Assembly: GCA_013176395.1 (NCBI GenBank)
Contig: JABMLP010000015.1
Coordinates: 1,240,001-1,304,000 of the forward strand
Reading direction: 5' to 3'
Origin: Venturia oleaginea
Taxonomy: Eukaryota; Ascomycota; Dothideomycetes; Venturiales; Venturiaceae
DNA: 64,000 nucleotides
The notes beneath the pieces are model-generated. The model saw nothing but the letters and a program-made list of their open reading frames with translations. It had not been told where the DNA came from and ran no database searches. The position numbers were made by a program, and so were the translations under genes. Below are positions 22,300 to 32,627 of this stretch, in pieces (position 1 is the first letter of the stretch; every line of letters begins with the position of its first letter).

Positions 22300-23808
22300 A
22301 TGTATCAAATTGCTCGACTGATTCTACCATCAGCCCGCATTACTTCGAATCGACTTCTGCCTCGCTTTTTCTCAAGCACGACAGCCAGTGCGCGTGCTCC
22401 TCTCATAGGAACAGTAAGGATTTGGTTTGGGTTCCGAGATAATTGGATGCTGAATAGTCTAGCAAGCGCGGCGAGCCATTGCCAAACCACAAGACAACAG
22501 CCCATCGAACATTGCCCCTCAGCTGGACAATGGCAATATCATGGTCTTCTCTGACTTCAAACGAAGACTCATGCCTGTTCCATACGAGTGGCTGAGAGAC
22601 CATTGCCATTGCGAGAAATGCGTCCATCCATCGACTAAACAACGTTTGATAGAAACTTTCGACGACATCTCGCCCTTGATTGCTCCTGAATCGGTCAAAG
22701 AAGAGACAGACACATTCCGTGTGAAATGGAACGATGGCCACGAAAGTCAATACTCGAAATCGTGGCTCTCATCAAGCGGCGTAAAGCTTAAGAGAAAGAG
22801 TGAGTTTCAGGGCATGGTGGAAATGAAGCTTTGGACTGGAGATGAGGTGAAAAATGCAGCGCCGACTGTCGACTACAATAATGTCATGATGACGGAGAGG
22901 GGCTTGAAAGCTTGGCTTCGCACGATTCGAGAATACGGGTTCTGCTACATTGAGAACACCCCTGTGACCCCAGAAGCGACGGAGAAATTATTGGAGAGGA
23001 TAGCTTACATCAGACATACACACTACGGTGGTTTCTATGACTTCACAGCCGATCTTGCAAAAGGCGACACCGCATACACACAGCTAGGCATTGGCGCCCA
23101 CACAGACAATACTTACTTCTCCGATCCGGCAGGATTACAAGTTTTTCACCTTTTATCTCACCTTGATGGAGAGGGGGGGGCATCACAACTTGTGGACGGC
23201 TTTGCTGCTGCTCGCCAACTTTTCAAAGAATGTCCCGATGCATACACGACTCTATCCAAAGTCGAGATTGAGGCTCATGCCAGTGGCAATGAAGATAGCA
23301 GTATACAACCTTGGACCACTTTTCCGACGCTGGTTCATAGTCACGGCCAATTGGTGCAAGTGCGGTGGAACACAACTGACCGCGCTGCCATCCATTTGCC
23401 GATTGAAATGATGCAAAGTTGGTACAGTGCGGCAAGGTGAACGAGGCTGTGCCCTTTTTCCGTGTGAACTGCTAACTTCTGGCTAGAAAATGGACAAGTA
23501 TCCTAAAACGATTCGAGTATTGGGAACAGCTGCAGCCTGGCAAACCTCTCAGTAAGTACAGATCTATGAAAACATTTTCTCCATGCATTCAAACTGAAAT
23601 GTTTAGTCTTCGATAACTGGCGGGTCCTGCATGGTCGTTCCGCATTCACAGGGAAACGTCGCATGTGCGGTGGATACAGTAGGTGCCCAAACTTCAGCCA
23701 TCAAACCACTGCTAATCAGCCATAGTCAATCGTGACGACTTCATCTCCCGCTTCAAAATGACGAACTGGGGACGTGAACGAGTCCTTCAACTTGTTGCCC
23801 GGGGCTAG
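22300..23808 (+). CDS. Trimethyllysine dioxygenase
   Basis: Five exons (22300-22413, 22463-23436, 23487-23551, 23607-23678, 23726-23808) encode 435 residues. The first step of carnitine synthesis, hydroxylation of N6-trimethyllysine, is catalysed by this Fe(II)/2-oxoglutarate enzyme. The start MYQIARLILPSARITSNRLL is basic with no acidic residue, a mitochondrial leader. Next comes the GBBH-like N-terminal zinc module (RDHCHCEKCVHPSTKQR), then the catalytic TauD-type domain with the HxD iron motif in GAHTDNTYF, and the late iron-binding histidine and substrate region in VLHGRSAFTGKRRMCGGYIN. The GKRRMCGGYINRDD motif favours trimethyllysine dioxygenase over gamma-butyrobetaine dioxygenase. Confidence 0.9.
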
Positions 23809-24185
23809 TACCCAAGAACAGTCGGCCTCCCTTTTTGCATCCCCCTGGAATTGAAAGTCGTTCAGCGGTGTTTAGCGCAATGTACACCAAACGTAATGTG
23901 AAGTTCAATACCTACATACTTTTTTTTACCAATCTTAGATCCAGCCAACCAACAACCTGTGGACGAATCTGGAACAAAAGCAGTGGCCCAAACGCGGTAT
24001 TTCTTCTCGCAGCCAATATATGTTGTATGATCCCGTGAAGAAATGTCCAAAATTACCTCCAGCCAGGAAACTCTTCACCGACGAGGTCTCTTCGTCGTGT
24101 CCGGGTCTTTTTACAAAGAATATCGAATCTACATGTCCAGTGGTTATATTCCCGCATCGAACAGTTAGAAGAGGAAAACCATAGC

Positions 24186-24629
24186 ATGAGGAATGATTTA
24201 GACCAAAATGCCCCGATAATAATTGAAGAATATCAAGAAAACTACCTCGGGTTGTATGAGCGAGACATGAGATCGGAGAAAGAGCTAGCAGTATCGAGGA
24301 AAGAGTTAGAGGTATCGAAGAAAGAGCTAGCAGCATCGATCACAAACATCGACAAGATGAACAATCATCAGGGTGTGGCGAAGAAATCGATCAGAAAAAT
24401 GGATATGTAGAACAAGGCATTGGCTCAGGAGAAACGAACGTGAAACGAGGAAAATAAGAACTTGATAAAGAAAAATGGGGAGCTGGCTATAGAGAGGGAA
24501 TCTTACAAAGAGGCAGTGGTATGGGTGTTGAGAGAAAAGGAGGGAGGCGAGATTGTGGTGAAAGGGACCCATCTGCTTGATGGAGAAGAGATAGAAGGCT
24601 TAAGGCCTTGTGTAGATGTTCAAAAGTAG
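24186..24629 (+). pseudogene. Broken coiled-coil protein gene
   Basis: One frame reads Glu/Lys-rich heptad sequence for about 150 codons (EKELAVSRKELEVSKKELAA; later EENKNLIKKNGELAIERES) and ends at a TAG at 24627-24629. It is cut by an in-frame TAG at 24408-24410 and TGA at 24441-24443. The coiled-coil pattern continues through both stops, so this is one decayed gene, not two. The same frame also reads open upstream to about 24040 (RIEQLEEENHSMRND). The stops could come from CAG to TAG and CGA to TGA changes, as RIP would cause. No family recognised. Confidence 0.6.
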
Positions 24630-24849
24630 TCTCGCTAGGGATTCTTTTTGTTCTTAGTCACTGTAAGTTACTCACAGACTGAGACATATCCTATTCATGT
24701 TAGTCAAAGCGCGTGTAAGACACCCCTAAGATCTCATCTGTCTCATTAGCCTGCTAGGTGAGCAGTGTATTATACCCTCCTCTCGCCCGAAAACCTACTT
24801 GTTCACCTCTCCACCATTTGAACTCCTTACTTAAGACAACTAGCTCGCA

Positions 24850-25182
24850 ATGACAGGCCAGCAAAACCTCGTACCTAACGACGGAGAACTTTACCTCTCC
24901 TCTGATGGCCAAGACAATGATACTCACATCCTAGAGCAAGAAGAGCGGATAGACGACCAATACTGCCTAATCCAAGATTTGCGGGCGCAAGTCCAACAAC
25001 TAGCAGAAACAAAAAATGCGATGCCAGAAAAGAGCAAAAGATTAGATCGTAGTGAGAAGCCTTGTGAACACACATGTTGCATAGACGCTTGGGTGCAGCG
25101 TCTCCTCAAAAAGATGACAGATGAGGAGGGGCTTATAAAAGAAGGGAAGAGAATAAAGAGATTGAAGGAGGCGAAGCATTAG
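24850..25182 (+). CDS. Small coiled-coil protein, unknown
   Basis: An ATG-started frame of 110 residues with heptad-like stretches (ILEQEERIDDQYCLIQDLRA, QVQQLAETKNAM) and a basic C-terminus (IKEGKRIKRLKEAKH). It lies 220 bp downstream of the broken coiled-coil gene on the same strand and has similar composition, so the two may be paralogues or remnants of one larger locus. It carries four cysteines, three of them close together (CEHTCC). No known domain; it may itself be a fragment. Confidence 0.4.
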   Translation: MTGQQNLVPNDGELYLSSDGQDNDTHILEQEERIDDQYCLIQDLRAQVQQLAETKNAMPEKSKRLDRSEKPCEHTCCIDAWVQRLLKKMTDEEGLIKEGKRIKRLKEAKH

Positions 25183-25559
25183 TTATACCCCATGTTGGAG
25201 GTGATGGCTGTGCTACTGGACGGTGTATGGATGCTTTTGTTAAGTGGATTGAGACTGTTGCACCATTTGACGATGAGTGAACGCTAGGTAGAATGAACTG
25301 GTGGACTAAGTCTGTATTCTGATGTCGAACAGTCTTTCCACTTATCCAAATTGTGATCAAGTATCTCAAAACGCTCAATTGGTCTGGAAGCGCTTTCTTC
25401 TTCTGCAACCCCTGGTTTCCCCCGTCTCAGAGCAAGATGGAAGAAAAAATCAAAATTAAAGACGTTGTCAGACCGATTTCGACGAATATTCGTTATTCTG
25501 TAGATACATAAGCTCTTCAAGTCCAACGGGATGAAAGAAGACCTCCTTCTTTCTCTTCC
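25183..25559. other. Intergenic
   Basis: Nothing recognised between the coiled-coil ORF and the 3' end of the SURNod19 gene. Confidence 0.5.
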
Positions 25560-27322
25560 CTACCCCAACATCACCCTCCCACCCAGACTACCACGCCCAC
25601 CGTCCCGTCCCCCACCAAGCCCAGCAGCAGCAGACCTAGAAGGCGCCGTTCCGCCCTTCGGCACAGCAACATACATAATAGCAATACACATCACACTCTC
25701 CTGCTTTCCCGTATCTCCCTTGTTCCCTGGGTACGTGTCATAATCATAATTACACCCCAACTTCCAACTCTGAGTCTTATCCAATTTCTGCGTACCCAGT
25801 GCTCCATTGTAGCAAGCGCTAACAGAACTGATATGTTTCTCAGCGTAATTTTCGCCCTCGCCCATGCGCATTTCCTTCTTGAAAATATATGCTTCCGATT
25901 CACCGTAGTTCACTTTGCAGTCGCAGGCGGGTTTGCTGCCGCCGGAAGTGACGAGGATGTTTGCGCCGCCGTCATGGACCTTTAGTCATATCAGTTGGGG
26001 GATCGTCTCGCACAAGGAAGAGATAAATCTTACGTGAGCGCCAACACCAATGATGTCGCCTTCAAAGTTGGGTGCCCAGGGACGGGTGGGAATTGTGAAT
26101 TTTCCTGATTGCTTGTAGGGCGCGACTTCGGAGAGACCGCATTGAGCTGCATCGAACCAGACTACTTTGACGTCTTTCCAGCCAGATGGCAAAGGTCCAT
26201 CAATGACATCGTATGTCATCGTCATGTATACAGTCTTATCAACCATATTCATGTTCATGAGATCGACTGAAGCTCGTTAGCAACCTTCTCGTGCCCATGG
26301 AGCACCTTGCCATTTGGGACACTTTACCTATGAAGGCGAATCGATCGGTCGTTTTGAGATGGTATCCAGCCTTCGTACCTTCAACTCCTGCTTCATCGAG
26401 TCGGATGTGGGTGCGTTCGTTTCCAGAGGAGAAGTAACGCTCTGAGTTCGTTGGAGAGGCCCCGACATCTACGTGTGGTAGAGAAGGAGAGCCTGCACCA
26501 GCACGTCAAACACGGTACGAAAATGGATTGGAAGATACGTAGATACCATAGCATGTAGGATCCCATCGACCGGTGCCGATTGTGAAGTGCACCATCTGAG
26601 GTTATCTTAGTCAACTATCAAGGGTGTCTATAGAATGCTTACATGATGTAGCCACATGCCAGTGTCGACTGTATCTCAATTAGTATCAATATTTCCATGC
26701 CATATTTGCGCCCTCACTGTTAGCCGAACTTCCTGGAAAACATCAGCATGTAATAAATTGAGAGGGTCGGAGTGCTCTACCGTCTGGATACTCCAAGCCT
26801 GCAAATTGATCGACGATAGTACATTCAGAACAAGGCTAACATCGGGTTAGATCGCTCATGTAACGGTAAGCCCTGTGTTACCTTCGCAATGTTGGTATCT
26901 GGATAACTACATTGATGATCAGTATCTTCTTCCAAGCAGCGATTGCACCACAAATACGTACTTCCAGAGTGATCCAGCCTCCCCAGTGATGCCTTTTGTG
27001 TTCATGTTGGGTACTTTGTAGGGCCCATATCTCATCTTGATTCTCTTTACACCGGGAAGTGGTGAATCGGTCTTGATCAATTGTTTCCTGGGAGTTGCGC
27101 CTGGTACATCAGCGACTTTACCACCCTTGCCTTGGTCGTGTCAGCGAGCGATTCTTTTAGTCGCAAGTCTGAAATACCCATAATTGATGTCAGTGCACCC
27201 AAAACCTGGCGTTTTTGCCCAATTTGATGGTAAAATTCGGTGCTGTTGATGTTGGGTGGGAGAACGACCATGCCTTCCACCACCAAGGCTGATAGTAAGG
27301 AGAGAGTTGCAAAGTTTTTCAT
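25560..27322 (-). CDS. Secreted SURNod19-domain protein
   Basis: About ten exons. Those placed with confidence are 27178-27322, 26962-27130, 26882-26906 (25 nt), one ending in LEYPDG, 26718-26732 (15 nt) and a 26-nt exon encoding DTGMWLHH. Later exons follow with MVHFTIGTGRWDPTCYG, SERYFSSGNERTHIRLDEAG, VDLMNMNMVDKTVYMTMTYD, and a last exon from VHDGGANILVTSGG to the stop at 25560. The ATG at 27322 starts a signal peptide (MKNFATLSLLSALVVEG). Motifs PCSECTIVDQFAGLEYPDG and MWLHHMVHF, then GAHVHDGG, match the stress up-regulated Nod19 (SURNod19) family found in plants and fungi, which has histidine pairs reminiscent of copper monooxygenase domains. Biochemical role unknown; extracellular. The C-terminus is Gly/Arg-rich. 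Confidence 0.8.
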
Positions 27323-28017
27323 TTTGCGTGCAAGTGAACGGAAAGGAAACAAGCGAAAAGAAATGTCGCAATTGCTTGATCAAGCGAGATCGAATTATGT
27401 ATGTAGTCAGATGGGATGAGGACTAAGTCTTGATATACCAACCTACGATGACTCTTCCTCTAACACTCACTGTGCAAACAGATAGGTTAAGGTGGTAAGC
27501 TGTAGGGAAACACCTGGGCTTGTCTTTGTCATTTTGCTTTGTACTCACAAAATTGGTACTTGGACGCGTGCTCCGACTGGAGCAAAGTGGCTTGTGCAAT
27601 AAGGGGGCGTATCGCAATAGTCATGTATTCGCGGGGGATAGATTGATGATTAGTTCTGTCATGTTCAATTTTAATTTTCGAGATGAAGCTAGGACTGAAG
27701 ATTTGTGTTTTTGCCCAAGAGTCCAGAAGCGAGGGTTGGGGAATCAATCGAAACGGTAGTATGTTTCCGAGAAGGGAAAGGTGCCTCACTGAAACATACG
27801 CTGACAATTCAACGATTTCGGCCTCCGCCCGTATGTTCGCGGACGCCTCCAAACATTGTTGCGTGATCGAACGATTTTGAAATGGTAGAGGTACGAATTC
27901 TTGCTTTAAATTCTAGCCAACTCCCACAGAGTGACCCGCCATTTCTATTTCATGTCTAAATGCCAGCGATCGATATCAGCGTTAATATCTTCTAGCCGTG
28001 GTAGAGGAGGATAATTT
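27323..28017. other. Intergenic
   Basis: 695 bp upstream of the SURNod19 gene and downstream of the phosphatase gene. Overlapping small open frames only. Confidence 0.5.
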
Positions 28018-28992
28018 TCATGAAGGAAGCGAAAGGAGCTCCATTTGCTCTCTTTTTGAAAATCCAAGCAGGTAGAGAACGTCTTGGAGACTGGAGGAGT
28101 TGATTTTAGCTGGAGCTTCGAGTTGTACTTTCGGTTTTGCATTGAATGCCACTCCGAGGCCAGCGACACCCATCATTGGCAAGTCGTTGGCTCCATCACC
28201 CACGCACAATACCTGATCGAGTAAAATGCCCTCCTTTACGGCGATTGCCCTTACATGGTCCCTTTTCTTCTCGGCATTCACGATTTCACCTGTCACCTCG
28301 CCAGTGAGCACTGTGCCATCATCGCTGACGACCAAGTGATTGGCGAAGTTGTAGTCCAGTCCCAGTTGCATGGCCTGCCAAGAGGTTACAGGCTCGAAAC
28401 CGCCGCTGAGCACTGCCGTTTTGTAGCCTAGTCTCTTCAGAGCCTTTATAAGATCGGCAGCGCCATTGGTGAGTGTAATGAGCTGTTTGATCTCATCAAA
28501 AACACTTGCAGGAACCCCTTTCAATAAAGCACATCGCTCTCGCAAGGAAGCAGTGAAATCAAGCTCGCCGTTCATGGCGCGCTCAGTGATGGCGGAGACC
28601 TGGTCCACGACCCCAATTTTTCGTGCAATCTCGTCGATCACTTCCTGCTGTATGAGGGTGCTATCCATGTCGAAAACAGCGAGGCGCTTGTTCTGGCGGA
28701 AGACGGTGTCATGTTGGAGGACGAGCTCGACGTCGTTTGACTTCTCGAATTGGGCGATGGTAGATGCTGAGGCCGGATCGCGGGACGAGGGAAGAAATTG
28801 AGGGGCAATTGCTATTATCCTGGCTTCAAGAATGCTTGGGGATTCGTCAGAATCCAGAGATCGTAATGTGACGGTTGGTTCCTGGAAGAGAGCGGCTAGG
28901 AGGTTGTTGACGAAAGTAGATTGGCATTCGGCCGTGAGAGGTGTTCGCGCCTTGCTGAAGAGTGTTGCTACGAAATGAGAAGATGTTGACAT
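28018..28992 (-). CDS. SER2: Phosphoserine phosphatase
   Basis: Single exon, 324 residues. HAD-superfamily phosphatase of the SerB type: motif I VFDMDSTLIQQEVIDEIA (nucleophile Asp108, acid Asp110), motif II VLSGGFEPV, then a lysine in the EKKRDHVRAI region and motif IV CVGDGANDLPMM. It removes phosphate from O-phosphoserine in the last step of serine synthesis. The N-terminal 95 residues form a regulatory-type extension as in fungal Ser2. Probably cytosolic. It is divergent from the L1-domain gene, with 353 bp between. Confidence 0.95.
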   Translation of the reverse strand: MSTSSHFVATLFSKARTPLTAECQSTFVNNLLAALFQEPTVTLRSLDSDESPSILEARIIAIAPQFLPSSRDPASASTIAQFEKSNDVELVLQHDTVFRQNKRLAVFDMDSTLIQQEVIDEIARKIGVVDQVSAITERAMNGELDFTASLRERCALLKGVPASVFDEIKQLITLTNGAADLIKALKRLGYKTAVLSGGFEPVTSWQAMQLGLDYNFANHLVVSDDGTVLTGEVTGEIVNAEKKRDHVRAIAVKEGILLDQVLCVGDGANDLPMMGVAGLGVAFNAKPKVQLEAPAKINSSSLQDVLYLLGFSKREQMELLSLPS

Positions 28993-29345
28993 GATCGCTG
29001 TATCTGTGATACGTAATAGGAGGGTGTCTCAATTGTAGAAGCGTCAGAGGACCTAAATCCTACAAAAATCTGTCTGCGAAAGCGATCTCGGAGCAGGATT
29101 AACCAACGACGCACTCTTTGAATACTTGCCGAGTACCACTAGGAGGTATGTCCATGGGTAGATTATAGAGTGATCGAACCGGGGATAGCAACAGAATGGG
29201 GAGGAAAATCTGCTGGTTTTCTAACATCTGCGGCGGAGGTTTTCTTCCCATTTTGGCCTAGTGCAGACATACGTTGATTTTTTTATGAGCCTCGACAGAA
29301 AGCGTTGCTCCAACACAATACCGATACCTCTACAATATCGCAAAC
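28993..29345. promoter_or_regulatory. Divergent intergenic region
   Basis: 353 bp between the start codons of phosphoserine phosphatase (minus) and the L1-domain gene (plus); both promoters lie here. No specific site identified. Confidence 0.5.
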
Positions 29346-30908
29346 ATGTCCAAAGGAGAGGTCGCTGTCACCGCAAAGTCCGAGTCTGGCACTCCATATG
29401 CTCTAAATTCTGATCAAGTGTGTGCACGCCATCTTACACTGCTCGGCGCATACTCTAACATTTTTAGACCTTGCGAGCTGCCACCGCTCTGCTCAAGGCA
29501 ATTGAGATATCGCAAAAGGAGATCGGCACAAAGAAACCAAAGCTCCTCGCCGACGAGGAAGCAGATGTAGACGCTACTGAATTGCCTATATGGCTAGTCA
29601 TGACCGCGAAGAAGCACATCACCGACAAAGCTAGATTGTACGTCGGGAAGCACATACACATTGCGGCTGAAAAATTCAACTAACTCTTCTCAGAAAGCCA
29701 GGCAAAATGTACGTACGAGTCCAAACACAGTCGAGCACTGATCTTATGGCTATCTTTGATTTCAAGATCAATCGCGATAACTTTCCGGTAATACGAGAGT
29801 TGGAAATTGGCAGAAATATATCGCGAGTTTGATCTGCTTCAAAGCAGTGTGTCGGATTTGGACTACTTGTACCAGTCAAGCCCGCTTTGCTGACTACTAC
29901 AGACACCTCCCGAACCCTCTCTGGACGTCCGATGAACTTCGAATCTGTCTCATAACCGCCGACCCTCCCTCCGAGAACAACACCGCCTATAAAGACCTCG
30001 TCAAAAATGTCGCCTTCCCTGACGCTCTCAAGCCTCGCATCGCCAAAGTCATGGCCGTTGCAAAGCTGAAAACAAGATACAAGCCATACGAGGCTCGCCG
30101 AAAACTTCTTGCTGAATACGATATTTTCCTTGCTGACGACAGAGTGATAAATTTGCTTCCAGGTCTTCTCGGAAAAGTTTTCTACGAAAGCACCACGAAG
30201 CGCCCGATCCCAGTATCCCTGACAGGACACGAGAAATGGCACGGCCAAGGAAGAGAGGGGGAGGCTGGCAAGCTTAAGAGAAAGCGAGAAAAGGACACTG
30301 GAGGACCTACCACCATCGGGCGTCCAGAACACGTGGGTGAGGACATCGAGAAGGCCCTCCACACGACCCTTGTACATCTTGCACCGTCGGTTACGACTGC
30401 AGTCAGAGTCGCTTGGGGTACGTGGACGGCCGAGAAGATCGCAACAAACACAGCAGCAGTGGTGAACGGCCTAGCAGCAAAGTACATTCCCAAAGGCTGG
30501 AGAGGTATCAAGTCTATTCACATCAAGGGGCCGGACACGATTGCGCTTCCAATATGGCTAGCAGATGAGCTGTGGGTGGACGAAGACCAAGTGCTCGACC
30601 AGAATGCCCGAGCTGAGGACGACTTCAACAAAAAGAAGAAGAAGCGAAAGGCGGTAGCGTTCACGGAAGAAGCTGTGGAGTCAGTCAAGGCTATTGAGGA
30701 TGGTCAGCCTCCAGCCAAAAAGAACAAGATAAAGAAGGAGAAGAGTGAGAAGGATCTCGAAGAGGCAAGGGAGGCTTCAGAACGTAAAAAGAAGCTTAAA
30801 GAAGAGAAAGCAGCAGCGCGCAAAGAGGCCGAGAAGCTAGATGCAGTTGAAAAGACTAAACAAGTGAAGAAAGCGAAGAAGGTCAAGAAGTCTGCAGGTG
30901 CCGCTTAA
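29346..30908 (+). CDS. Ribosomal L1-domain nucleolar protein (Utp30/Cic1/RSL1D1-like)
   Basis: Four exons (29346-29417, 29468-29637, 29694-29708, 29903-30908) encode 420 residues. The ribosomal protein L1 fold spans about residues 20-270: PIWLVMTAKKHI, the junction ARLKPGKIHLPNPLW, ICLITADPP, LKTRYKPYEARRKLLAEYDI FLAD and GKVFYESTTKRPIPVSL. The C-terminal 130 residues are a Lys/Glu-rich, coiled-coil-prone tail with nuclear-localisation-type clusters. The family works in ribosome assembly in the nucleolus (Utp30 for the small subunit, Cic1/Nsa3 for the large); which one applies here is not clear. The third exon is only 15 nt and supplies the KPGK motif. Confidence 0.88.
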
Positions 30909-31324
30909 TACTGTTCATGCTTCAAGGTATTCACGAATCAGTCATGGGCCAAGCATTAGGATCGGCGTTTGGTGTTATCTGGTAACGATTATCAAGTTCT
31001 TAATATAAGATCGAGCGTTCAAAACTCCTGCGAATTTCTCCTTTCAAACTAACAGAACCTTTGAGCTACGGCGAGGTAAAGATTAGGCCATAAACTCGCG
31101 TCTTGATTGTTTCCGTTATACTGCCGCCCTTTGTCTATCGGGCGACGATGCGGCTACCCTGCTGTGTATGGTTACCTTGGTTTCCATGTGTTGTCGCATT
31201 GACAAGTCAAGATGACGGGTAGTTAGATACACCTACAATTGAACCTCAACCTCGCAGTTTCACCTAACAGCAAAATTATCTATCAAGAAAGAACATCAAG
31301 AGGTGAAGCCTCTAAACATTCGTC
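30909..31324. other. Intergenic
   Basis: 416 bp; nothing recognised apart from the expected promoter of the next gene. Confidence 0.5.
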
Positions 31325-32089
31325 ATGAATTCTTCAAGTGGCAACAGCTGCAATTGTCAGTTCTGCGTTGTGTGTAAATTGTGCACGGAGATTACCTGGG
31401 TAAGTCTTCTACTGTCACGCAAGTGTACGTAGCGATTCTGGCGATCCTAAAAAAATATAGCCAGAATCTAGCAGTACTCTCAATACTGGATGAAATTTGC
31501 GATATACCGAAGCACTTTCTTCACTCATAATTGACACCATCAACAGCCGGTAGCATGTCGCCAAACCGTCACCGAAATGCAAGTGTCCAGCGCCCGCGGA
31601 CACATCCTTCTCGACCAAATTCGCACCACTCAAGGTCGAAACGCCAACCTCAATACAGTCGACATTCTCAACAACGTCAGATCGATCCTCGATTCTCTTG
31701 ACAAGACGAACGCACAACGCCTCGCATGGTGGTGGAAAGAAGACAACTGCAACAAGCGTGCTTACTGGAAAAGTGAGATTAAGGAGGCACGACGGGAGAG
31801 GTATGAGCGTTTGCCAGCAAGTGAAGAGGGCAAGATGAGGAAGAGCTTGCAGGCCATGCAGAGTATCAATACAAAGGCCAAGAATCAGATTTCTGGGATG
31901 TGGGTATTCTCTTCAGATAACTTGGGATGATGGGATGGACATGCTAACGAGTGCACTAGTGATACAAAGATTGGATATTTTTGTCGGCACGTTATTGGCG
32001 GAGTTGACCCGGATGCGCTGAGAGATGGAGACGGCTTGAAGATGGAGGAGGATGAGGAGAAGACGATCAAGGAGGAGATGTACAATTGA
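31325..32089 (+). CDS. Small unknown protein with N-terminal cysteine cluster
   Basis: Three exons (31325-31399, 31547-31899, 31960-32089) give 185 residues. The first exon encodes a tight cluster CNCQFCVVCKLC followed by TEITW; the second is helical and charged (LNTVDILNNVRSILDSLDKT, RLAWWWKEDNCNKRAYWKSE), and the last ends in an acidic tail. The cluster C-x-C-x2-C-x2-C-x2-C could bind metal, but it does not match a known finger that I recognise. No signal peptide or membrane segment. The first intron (147 nt) is long for this window, so the first exon is less certain than the other two. Confidence 0.6.
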
Positions 32090-32627
32090 GGGATCTGAGC
32101 ACCAGGAATCTTTCTGGTTCGTTGCCGTGTACAAGGCTGAGCAAGAAAACGGGTTTAGGTTTTGGGCGAGCATTTTGATAGGCTGATTTTTATTGCAAGG
32201 CTGGTCGTGGCGGTATTTAGCGCGTCAATTCGCGTTCAGGGAAGCTGTGGAAATTCCTTCCATCTTTTGCATCTCAATTGAAGTATCAGAGGTCGAAGAA
32301 AACATTAAGAGTCATGGACAGTTCAACCAGACTATATACCAGATCTGAAAGTGAAACGGTTTTTGGTTCGAGGTGATATCTGTTTCAATAGCGACGCGCG
32401 AAGTTCGAGAGCATTGGCCCCTCGATAAACTTTGCTATCAATTCTCCGCCATTTGGACCTCAAACCGAGCACCAGAGCTCGTCGTCTACCTCTTCACTTC
32501 CTCCCACCTCTCCTTCAAGAGTATGAGCTAGACGTTCTTCAAGTTCTGCTCAATCTACCCCTCATAGTCCACTAACATCGATTCCCAACTGCGCGCGCAA
32601 TTGCTCGAGGCGCATCTGCCCGCAATC
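32090..32627. other. Intergenic
   Basis: 538 bp, pyrimidine-rich toward the next start codon; no gene recognised. Confidence 0.5.
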
